From: Comamonadaceae bacterium
GTDB taxonomy: Bacteria > Pseudomonadota > Gammaproteobacteria > Burkholderiales > Burkholderiaceae_C
DNA length: 8,372 nucleotides
NCBI GenBank assembly: GCA_947458415.1
Contig: CANGZG010000103.1
Location: 1-8,372, forward strand
Reading direction: 5' to 3'
The notes beneath the pieces were generated by a model. That model was not told the DNA's origin. It was given only the letters and a program-made list of their open reading frames with translations, and did no database searches. Position numbers and translations under genes: made by a program. Positions within the stretch are counted from its first letter, which is position 1, and each line of letters starts with the position of its first letter. Positions 1 to 5,176 of this stretch are shown piece after piece.

Positions 1-564
1 AGCCAGGCGCTCTCGTTCTTGTTGCAATTGGTTTTGTGCTTGCCGTGCGTGGGCCAAGGTCTGTTGAGCACCGCGCCATGATTCCCAAGCTTGTTGCAAG
101 CTGTGCGAATCGACACCAGCATAGGCATCGAGCAGTCCGCGAACGGCGCTGGGACGGGTCAGGCTTTGCCAAGCATGTTGACCGTGGATGTCCACCAAAT
201 GGTCACCGACATCGCGCAGTTGCGCGGCGGTGGCCGCACTGCCGTTGATCCACGCGCGGCTTTTGCCTTGGGCATCCATGCTGCGCCTGAGCAGCAATTG
301 TTCGTCAGCATCAAAGCCGTTGTCTTGCAGCCATTGCACCACGCTCCCACTGACTTGAAATTCGGCGCTGATCTCTGCGCGCGCTGCGCCTTCACGCACC
401 ACATTGGCATCGCCTCTTGCGCCCAGCACCAATTGAAGCGCATCGATCAAAATAGATTTACCCGCGCCGGTTTCGCCGCTGAGCACACCAAAGCCATGGG
501 CGACTTCCAGCTCGAGTTGCCGCACGATGACAAAGTCGCGCAGGCTGATGCGTTGCAAACTCAT
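1..564 (-). CDS. recN: DNA repair protein RecN, N-terminal 188 codons (cut by the window edge)
   Basis: RecN is an SMC-like cytoplasmic ATPase that acts early in recombinational repair of double-strand breaks. The reading frame is open from the ATG at 564 to base 1. It shows the RecN start MSLQRISLRDFVIV, a Walker A loop GETGAGKS at residues 30-37, and a DIHGQHAWQSL segment at about residues 125-135 that matches the Q-loop region of the family. The last visible residues (from about 155) are rich in Gln, Ala, Glu and Arg and look like the start of the coiled-coil arm. The rest of the coil, the ABC signature and Walker B lie outside the window. The start overlaps the nadK stop as ATGA, and a GAGGGAGG ribosome binding site lies inside the end of nadK, so the two genes are very probably one operon with coupled translation. 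No LexA box is visible just upstream. The identification is firm. Confidence 0.96.
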   Translation of the reverse strand, partial: MSLQRISLRDFVIVRQLELEVAHGFGVLSGETGAGKSILIDALQLVLGARGDANVVREGAARAEISAEFQVSGSVVQWLQDNGFDADEQLLLRRSMDAQGKSRAWINGSAATAAQLRDVGDHLVDIHGQHAWQSLTRPSAVRGLLDAYAGVDSHSLQQAWESWRGAQQTLAHARQAQNQLQQERERLA

Positions 565-1457
565 GAACCTCCCTCGTTCCAGTGCATTTTTTGTCTGAGT
601 GTGTCAAAGTAACTCCAGCCTCGGGGGTGGAGAAAAACCGCATGGTGTTGTGATTTACGCACTTTGACTTGGTCACCCAGCGCCAACGAGGCCAAGGATT
701 GCATGTCAAAGTTGGCGCTGGCGTCACGGCCTGCCACCAACTCGATGACGATCTCGGCCGGGTCGGCCAGCACCAACGGGCGGTTTGACAAGGTATGCGG
801 TGCAATGGGCACCATCACCAAGCCGCCCAGCGAGGGTTGCAGCAAAGGCCCGCCAGCTGACAATGAATAAGCCGTGGAACCGGTGGGCGTGGCGATGATC
901 AAGCCGTCAGCGCGTTGGTTGGCCACAAAATGGCCGTCAACGCTGACCCGCAATTCAACCATGCCGGCGGTGGCGCCTCGGTTCACCACCACATCATTCA
1001 ATGCTTGCGCTTGAAACACACTTTCGTTGCCGCGCCAAACATGGGCATGCAGCATCACGCGATGGTCTTCTTCGTAATCCCCATTCAGCATGGGTTCGAG
1101 CTTGGCTTCCAGTTGGTTCAATGCGATGTCGGTGATGAAGCCCAAGCGCCCTTGGTTGATACCGATCAGCGGTATGCCATGCGGCGCCAATTGGCGGCCA
1201 AACCCCAACATGGTGCCGTCGCCGCCCACCACCAGTGCCAGATCGCATTCCCGACCGATGCCTTGCACGTCCAGGCTGGGCGCAGCGTCCAGACCCATTT
1301 GTTGCGCAGAGTCTTGTTCTAAAAACACCTGTGCACCGAGTTGCTTTAACCATTGGGTGAGCGAGGTCAACACTTGCCGAGCTTGGTCAGGCGGCGCGTT
1401 GTTGAACGCGGAGTGGTGTTTACCGATCAAGGCGATTTGGCGGAATTTCAGGCTCAT
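561..1457 (-). CDS. nadK: NAD kinase (ATP-NAD kinase)
   Basis: NadK phosphorylates NAD+ at the 2'-hydroxyl of the adenosine ribose to make NADP+, the sole de novo NADP source in most bacteria; it is cytoplasmic. From the ATG at 1457 the protein has 298 residues, the usual size for proteobacteria. Visible motifs are GGDGT at 78-82, NQGRLGF at 101-107, the NE/D-type motif LND at 153-155, and the glycine-rich stretch TPTGSTAYS at 190-198. A TTG at 1463 would add two residues, but MSLKFRQIALIGKH from the ATG matches the family N-terminus better. I see no Shine-Dalgarno sequence before it. It overlaps recN by four bases and diverges from hrcA, with 39 bp between start codons. Confidence 0.97.
   Translation of the reverse strand: MSLKFRQIALIGKHHSAFNNAPPDQARQVLTSLTQWLKQLGAQVFLEQDSAQQMGLDAAPSLDVQGIGRECDLALVVGGDGTMLGFGRQLAPHGIPLIGINQGRLGFITDIALNQLEAKLEPMLNGDYEEDHRVMLHAHVWRGNESVFQAQALNDVVVNRGATAGMVELRVSVDGHFVANQRADGLIIATPTGSTAYSLSAGGPLLQPSLGGLVMVPIAPHTLSNRPLVLADPAEIVIELVAGRDASANFDMQSLASLALGDQVKVRKSQHHAVFLHPRGWSYFDTLRQKMHWNEGGS
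568..575 (-). promoter_or_regulatory. Ribosome binding site of recN inside the end of nadK
   Basis: On the minus strand GAGGGAGG lies 3 bases before the recN ATG, with its first GAGG at a spacing of 7. It sits in the last codons of nadK, where the Gly-Gly-Ser tail is encoded. This supports the recN start at 564 and translational coupling through the ATGA overlap. Confidence 0.8.
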
Positions 1458-1471
1458 GGGCAAATTACATC

Positions 1472-1479
1472 ATTAAAAT
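1472..1479. promoter_or_regulatory. Overlapping divergent -10 candidates for nadK and hrcA
   Basis: On the plus strand TAAAAT (1474-1479) matches the sigma-70 -10 consensus at 5 of 6 bases and would start hrcA mRNA near 1486, just before its ATG at 1497. On the minus strand TTTAAT (1472-1477) also matches 5 of 6 and would start nadK mRNA near 1465, about eight bases before its ATG at 1457. Neither has a good -35 box at the right distance, and A/T-rich hexamers arise by chance, so this is a weak call. It rests mainly on the gap being so short that both promoters must lie in or beside it, unless they lie inside the opposing gene. Confidence 0.35.
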
Positions 1480-1484
1480 GAGCC

Positions 1485-1491
1485 GAAAGGA
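1485..1491 (+). promoter_or_regulatory. Ribosome binding site deciding the hrcA start
   Basis: GAAAGGA directly abuts an ATG at 1491 but lies at normal spacing (5-6 bases) from a second in-frame ATG at 1497. The second ATG is therefore preferred; it gives MLDDRAKLLLK, a typical HrcA beginning. Confidence 0.75.
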
Positions 1492-1496
1492 TGACC

Positions 1497-2498
1497 ATGC
1501 TCGATGACCGTGCCAAGTTGCTGTTGAAAACCCTGGTTGAGCGCTACATAGCCGATGGCCAACCGGTGGGCTCTCGCACCTTGTCCAAAGCCAATGGCAT
1601 CGAATTGTCGCCCGCCACCGTGCGCAATGTGATGGCGGATTTGGAAGAACTGGGCTTGATCGTCAGTCCTCACACCTCCGCCGGACGCATTCCGACTGCC
1701 AAGGGCTACCGCTTGTTTGTCGACACCATGTTGACCATCAACCGAGGCGAGATGCCAACCGCTTCATTGGCGCCGGAACAACCCCAACGAGTCATCGCCA
1801 ACGCCGCCAGTTTGCTTTCCAACTTATCGCAGTTTGTCGGGGTGGTCATGTCGCCACGAAGAGGATCGGTGTTTCACCACATCGAATTCTTGCGACTGTC
1901 TGATCGACGCGTGCTGGTCATCATTGTGTCCCCTGATGGCGATGTGCAAAACCGGGTGATATTCACCGACACCGATGTCGCGCAGTCGCAATTGATCGAG
2001 GCATCCAATTACCTCAACACGCATTTTGTGGGCATGGCCATCGACGAAGTCAGACACCGATTGCAAATGGAAGTGGAAACACTGCGTGGAGAGATAGCTT
2101 CACTCATGCAAGCTGCGGTGCAATTCAGTTCGGAAGCCATGCGATCGAACGAAGACGAGGTCGTGATCAGCGGTGAGAGAAATTTATTGTCTGTGTCAGA
2201 TTTTTCCAGTGACATGGGGCAATTGCGCCGCGCCTTCGATGTGTTTGAGCAAAAAACCCAACTCATGCGCTTGTTGGACATGTCCAACCAAGCCGAAGGT
2301 GTGCGCATTTACATTGGCGGTGAGAGCCAGATCGTTCCATTCGAGGAGCTTTCGGTGGTCAGCGCCAATTACGAAGTCGACGGGCAAGTGGTGGGCACGT
2401 TGGGCGTGATCGGCCCCACCCGCATGCCCTACGACCGCATGATTCAAATCGTGGACATCACAGCCAAGCTCGTCAGCAACGCGCTCAGCCACAAGTAA
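1497..2498 (+). CDS. hrcA: Heat-inducible transcription repressor HrcA
   Basis: HrcA is a dimeric repressor that binds CIRCE operators upstream of chaperone genes such as groESL and is kept active by GroEL. The protein has 333 residues from the ATG at 1497. Residues 1 to about 76 form the winged helix-turn-helix domain, with SRTLSKANGIELSPATVRN around 26-44 and the family signature HTSAGRIPTAKGYRLFVD at 59-76. The rest matches the GAF-like and dimerisation part, ending in the usual form with DITAKLVSNAL. It diverges from nadK and is followed on the opposite strand by DUF1993. No grpE, dnaK, dnaJ or groE gene is nearby, and I see no CIRCE inverted repeat in the window, so its targets lie elsewhere and no autoregulation by CIRCE is evident. 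An upstream ATG at 1491 would add two residues. Confidence 0.97.
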   Translation: MLDDRAKLLLKTLVERYIADGQPVGSRTLSKANGIELSPATVRNVMADLEELGLIVSPHTSAGRIPTAKGYRLFVDTMLTINRGEMPTASLAPEQPQRVIANAASLLSNLSQFVGVVMSPRRGSVFHHIEFLRLSDRRVLVIIVSPDGDVQNRVIFTDTDVAQSQLIEASNYLNTHFVGMAIDEVRHRLQMEVETLRGEIASLMQAAVQFSSEAMRSNEDEVVISGERNLLSVSDFSSDMGQLRRAFDVFEQKTQLMRLLDMSNQAEGVRIYIGGESQIVPFEELSVVSANYEVDGQVVGTLGVIGPTRMPYDRMIQIVDITAKLVSNALSHK

Positions 2499-2509
2499 AC
2501 CGGCGCTGA

Positions 2510-2539
2510 AACTGCATGGCAGTTGTCAGCACTTGCCAT
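2510..2539. repeat. Inverted repeats between the convergent hrcA and DUF1993 ends
   Basis: The 46-bp gap between the two stop codons holds AACTGC-ATG-GCAGTT (2510-2524), a six-base stem with a three-base loop. A competing pair, ATGGCA (2516-2521) with TGCCAT (2534-2539), has a twelve-base loop. The two share bases and cannot form together. No T-tract follows on the plus strand and only TTT on the minus strand, so this is at best a weak terminator for either gene. Confidence 0.3.
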
Positions 2540-2544
2540 CAGCG

Positions 2545-3051
2545 TTACACCTTGCCCAAATAATCGCGCTTGCCAATCTCCACGCCGTTGTGACGAAGAA
2601 TGGCATACACAGTGGTCACATGAAAATAGATATTCGGCATGGCATGGTTCAACAAAAACTGCATGCCTTTGTAATGGGTTTCCACATCCCCGCGTTTGGT
2701 GACGATGTCTTTGTCCTCGGTGCCGTCGATTTGCGCTGCAGTGAACCCTTGCACAAAGGCCATGGTTTTGGCAACCCGTTGCTGTAAGTCAGCCATGCTG
2801 ACTTCGTTGTCTTCATAAGCGGGAATGTCTGCGCCCGCAAGCCTGGCCACCACGCCTTTGGCGGTATCGCAAGCGATTTGCACTTGGCGAGTCAATGGAA
2901 GCATGTCTGGGTACAGCCGGAATTGCGTCAAAGCAGCTTCATTCCATTTCTTACTTTCAACATGGGCATGCGCTTTAGCAAGCAAATGGTTCAAGTTGGT
3001 CAACATGTTGACAATGCGCGGAACACTGGCTTGGTACATGGAAATGGTCAT
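2545..3051 (-). CDS. DUF1993 family protein of unknown function
   Basis: This is a soluble-looking protein of 168 residues with no signal peptide or membrane segment. It fits the DUF1993 family, which to my knowledge is grouped with the DinB-like four-helix proteins; the biochemical role is not established. Family wording is clear: MTISMYQASVP at the start, RLYPDMLPLTRQVQIACDTAK at 45-65, and at the end YFHVTTVYAILRHNG (142-156) followed by GKRDYLG (160-166). The family is about this length. The reading frame stays open upstream to 3330, but that part is antisense to two tRNA genes and is not protein. The ATG at 3051 has a weak purine-rich AAAGA about seven bases upstream and matches the family N-terminus. 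It converges on hrcA and diverges from the tRNA genes, so it is probably a single-gene transcript. The substrate is unknown; His and Asp residues that could bind metal are present, but I cannot assign a site. Confidence 0.9.
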   Translation of the reverse strand: MTISMYQASVPRIVNMLTNLNHLLAKAHAHVESKKWNEAALTQFRLYPDMLPLTRQVQIACDTAKGVVARLAGADIPAYEDNEVSMADLQQRVAKTMAFVQGFTAAQIDGTEDKDIVTKRGDVETHYKGMQFLLNHAMPNIYFHVTTVYAILRHNGVEIGKRDYLGKV

Positions 3052-3107
3052 GGTTTGTCTTTCAGTCAAAGAGGTGGATCTTCTCATGTTCACCCAAATT
3101 GAATGCG

Positions 3108-3113
3108 TAAAAT
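3108..3113 (+). promoter_or_regulatory. Candidate -10 box of the tRNA genes
   Basis: TAAAAT ends nine bases before the mature 5' end of the first tRNA, matches the consensus at 5 of 6 bases, and would start transcription near 3120. No good -35 hexamer sits 16-18 bases upstream. A second, weaker hexamer TAAGAT at 3237-3242 lies a similar distance before tRNA-Arg, so that gene may also be transcribed on its own. Confidence 0.35.
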
Positions 3114-3122
3114 GGACTGCTT

Positions 3123-3201
<79 letters not shown>

Positions 3202-3252
3202 GGTTTTCGCTGGCCTGTTTGGGCGTGGCGGCATGTTAAGATGCGAAGCAGT

Positions 3253-3329
3253 GCGGCTGTAGCTCAGCTGGATAGAGTACTTGGCTACGAACCAAGGGGT
3301 CGTGGGTTCGATTCCTGCCAGCCGCACCA
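3253..3329 (+). tRNA. tRNA-Arg (anticodon ACG)
   Basis: This 77-base cloverleaf has acceptor GCGGCTG/CAGCCGC, discriminator A, encoded CCA, D-arm GCTC-AGCTGGATA-GAGT, anticodon stem CTTGG/CCAAG with loop CTACGAA, and T-arm GTGGG-TTCGATT-CCTGC with two G-U wobbles. The anticodon ACG is expected to be deaminated to ICG by TadA and to read CGU, CGC and CGA. It lies 51 bp after the CAU tRNA and 12 bp before a strong terminator, so the two tRNAs may share a transcript. Confidence 0.97.
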
Positions 3330-3341
3330 TATTTACCTCTG

Positions 3342-3372
3342 CTTAGCGTGTTGTCACGCTAAGTTTTTTTTT
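3342..3372 (+). terminator. Intrinsic terminator after the tRNA genes
   Basis: A perfect nine-base stem CTTAGCGTG / CACGCTAAG with a TTGT loop is followed by nine T residues (3364-3372). It ends the tRNA transcript and separates it from the oxidoreductase gene. The minus strand has no comparable T-tract, so it works in one direction. Confidence 0.93.
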
Positions 3373-3440
3373 GGAAATGATGCAACGCGTTTCGCGCTTT
3401 ACATGCCCATCAGTTTTCAACCCATGTCACATTTTTTTGC

Positions 3441-4568
3441 ATGACTCTCCAAGCCCAAGTGGTTGTCATCGGAGCCGGGGTGGTCGGCTTGGCTTGTGCC
3501 CGCGCTTTGGCTCGCCTTGGCAAAGAAGTCATCGTTCTTGAAAGAAACAGCGCATTCGGACAGGAAACCAGTTCGCGCAACAGCGAAGTGATTCACGCAG
3601 GCATTTATTACCCACCAGGCTCTCGCAAAGCGCAGTGGTGTGTCAGTGGCCGTCAGCGCTTGTATGCGTTTTGCGAGGCACATGGGGTTGAATTTCGCCA
3701 ATGCGGCAAATTGATTGTTGCGACCTCCGTTGAACAAACACCGGGTCTTGAACAAATCCAATCGCGTGCCGTGGCCAACGGCGTTAACGATTTGGTCTGG
3801 CTGAGTGCGCAAGAGGCTAAGGCTTTAGAGCCGCAGTTGGAATGCGTGGCGGCGTTGTTCTCGCCTTCTACTGGCATCGTCGATTCGCATGGGTTGATGT
3901 TGGCTTTGTTGGGTGATGCAGAGCGTCACGGTGCCGTGTTGGCGTACAACAGCAAAGTACAAACCATGCAAACCACGCCCAACGGCATGGAAATCACTGT
4001 GGCGTGTGACGGACGCATCGAGGTTTTGCAGGCCAATGCAGTGGTGAATGCAGCGGGACACCAGGCCATTCCTTTGGCCAACACGTGTGAGGCTTTGGCC
4101 AAAGACAATTTGCCCAAAGCCTACTTGGCCAAGGGCAATTACTTTTCCTTGGCGGGTCGCTCCCCTTTTTCGCGTTTGATTTACCCCGTGCCTGAGCCGG
4201 GTGGGTTGGGGGTGCATTTGACATTGGACTTGGGCATGCAAGCGCGATTTGGGCCAGATGTGGAATGGGTGGATGTTGAAGACTATGTGGTGAACCCCCA
4301 ACGTGCCGACGTGTTTTACGCGGCTGTTCGACGCTATTGGCCCGGCTTGCAAGACAACGCTTTGATGCCTGCGTATGCAGGTATTCGTCCCAAGATCACG
4401 TCTCAGCAGGGACCCGATGCGGATTTTTTGCTGCACACCTCCGAGCACCATGGCGTTCAAGGCTTGGTGAATTTGTTCGGCATCGAGTCCCCTGGATTGA
4501 CAGCCAGCTTGGCGCTCGCCGACGAAGTGGCGCTTGCAGTCATGGCAGACCCACCCGCACGAGGCTGA
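3441..4568 (+). CDS. FAD-dependent oxidoreductase, L-2-hydroxyglutarate oxidase (LhgO)-like
   Basis: The protein has 375 residues and belongs to the D-amino-acid-oxidase-like FAD superfamily. The N-terminus is a Rossmann dinucleotide fold: VVVIGAGVVGLACA with GxGxxG at 11-16 and the ribose-binding acidic residue E34. The block NSEVIHAGIYYPPGSRKAQWC (47-67), then CGKLIVATS (88-96), LIYPVPEPGGLGVHLT in the middle and GIESPGLTASLA (347-358) are typical of the L-2-hydroxyglutarate dehydrogenase/oxidase group, which oxidises L-2-hydroxyglutarate to 2-oxoglutarate. Substrate specificity cannot be fixed from this, since many members are annotated only as FAD-dependent oxidoreductases. There is no signal peptide or membrane helix. 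The ATG at 3441 lacks a Shine-Dalgarno sequence and follows a T-rich run; the start fits because the Rossmann strand begins at once. It ends 36 bp before greB with no terminator, so co-transcription is likely. Confidence 0.9.
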   Translation: MTLQAQVVVIGAGVVGLACARALARLGKEVIVLERNSAFGQETSSRNSEVIHAGIYYPPGSRKAQWCVSGRQRLYAFCEAHGVEFRQCGKLIVATSVEQTPGLEQIQSRAVANGVNDLVWLSAQEAKALEPQLECVAALFSPSTGIVDSHGLMLALLGDAERHGAVLAYNSKVQTMQTTPNGMEITVACDGRIEVLQANAVVNAAGHQAIPLANTCEALAKDNLPKAYLAKGNYFSLAGRSPFSRLIYPVPEPGGLGVHLTLDLGMQARFGPDVEWVDVEDYVVNPQRADVFYAAVRRYWPGLQDNALMPAYAGIRPKITSQQGPDADFLLHTSEHHGVQGLVNLFGIESPGLTASLALADEVALAVMADPPARG

Positions 4569-4569
4569 G

Positions 4570-4608
4570 ATGAATGAACAGCCCATCGCAAAAGGCATGA
4601 TGTCGTGA
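4570..4608 (+). CDS. Possible 12-codon leader ORF overlapping the greB start
   Basis: An ATG one base after the oxidoreductase stop, preceded by GAGG (4561-4564) at a spacing of five, opens a reading frame MNEQPIAKGMMS. Its TGA stop (4606-4608) overlaps the greB GTG start as GTGA. The arrangement would suit translational coupling from the oxidoreductase into greB. A frame this short can easily arise by chance, and greB has its own AAAGG, so this is a speculative call. Confidence 0.25.
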   Translation: MNEQPIAKGMMS

Positions 4609-5168
4609 GCAAAGCTTTCACCCGTGAACCGAATGCCGAAGAGGACGACGATGCAGGTTTGCCGCCGATTCCCTCTGGCGGTAAAAACTACATCACGCCG
4701 CAGGGATACGCCCGCATTCGCGCAGAGCTGTTGCAATTGATTGACGAGGAGCGGCCCAAGGTGGTCGAGATTGTCCACTGGGCGGCCAGCAACGGGGACC
4801 GATCGGAAAACGGCGACTACATCTACGGCAAAAAGCGCCTGCGTGAAATTGATCGGCGAATTCGTTTTCTCACCAAGCGAATGGAGTTGGCCAGTGTGAC
4901 CGACCCCAGCGTTCACCACGGCAGTGACCAGGTTTTTTTTGGCGCCCAGGTGACTTATGAAAACGGATCGGGTGAATCGAACACCATCACTATCTTGGGC
5001 ATTGACGAAGCCGACAGCTTGCAAGGACAAGTGAGTTGGGTCTCGCCAGTGGCGCGGGCATTGTTGAAATCGCGGGTGGGTGATGTGGTCAATTTACAAA
5101 CGCCAGCCGGCATTCAAGCCATCGAAGTGACCCGCGTTTCCTATCCCCCGCCCGCCAGCCCACACTAG
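4605..5168 (+). CDS. greB: Transcription elongation factor GreB
   Basis: GreB inserts its coiled coil into the RNA polymerase secondary channel and stimulates cleavage of the 3' end of backtracked RNA. The 187-residue protein is longer than E. coli GreB (158) because of an acidic N-terminal extension (AEEDDD at 11-16), as is usual in related betaproteobacteria. The coiled coil runs from about 31 to 100, with the catalytic tip ASNGDRSENGDY (61-72), including D65 and E68. The stretch YIYGKKRLREIDRRIRFLTKR (72-92) distinguishes GreB from GreA. The FKBP-like C-terminal domain follows (about 105-180). The GTG start at 4605 is chosen because MSKAFTRE matches the family; AAAGG at 4591-4595 lies nine bases upstream. 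It is probably co-transcribed with the oxidoreductase. Its stop is only 8 bp from the convergent spoT stop, and I see no terminator between them. Confidence 0.96.
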   Translation: MSKAFTREPNAEEDDDAGLPPIPSGGKNYITPQGYARIRAELLQLIDEERPKVVEIVHWAASNGDRSENGDYIYGKKRLREIDRRIRFLTKRMELASVTDPSVHHGSDQVFFGAQVTYENGSGESNTITILGIDEADSLQGQVSWVSPVARALLKSRVGDVVNLQTPAGIQAIEVTRVSYPPPASPH

Positions 5169-5176
5169 CCGATGGA

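Noticed and set aside
91..612. A 173-codon plus-strand frame opposite recN.
   Set aside because: The minus-strand frame carries the RecN Walker A motif and family wording; the plus-strand product matches nothing I know.
1440..1500. A CIRCE operator (TTAGCACTC with inverted GAGTGCTAA) upstream of hrcA.
   Set aside because: I looked for it around hrcA and elsewhere and found no matching inverted repeat.
3398..3426. A promoter for the oxidoreductase built on TTTACA (3398-3403) as a -35 box.
   Set aside because: No acceptable -10 hexamer lies 16-18 bases downstream; the bases there read CCCATG or similar.
3241..3444. A 67-codon plus-strand frame with AVAQLDRVLGYEPRGRGFDS.
   Set aside because: It is a translation through tRNA-Arg and its terminator, a common false call.
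3825..5030. A 401-codon open frame on the minus strand opposite the oxidoreductase and greB.
   Set aside because: It is antisense to two well-recognised genes, its translation shows no familiar domain, and it has no ribosome binding site that I can see. Codon bias on the coding strand explains the lack of stops.
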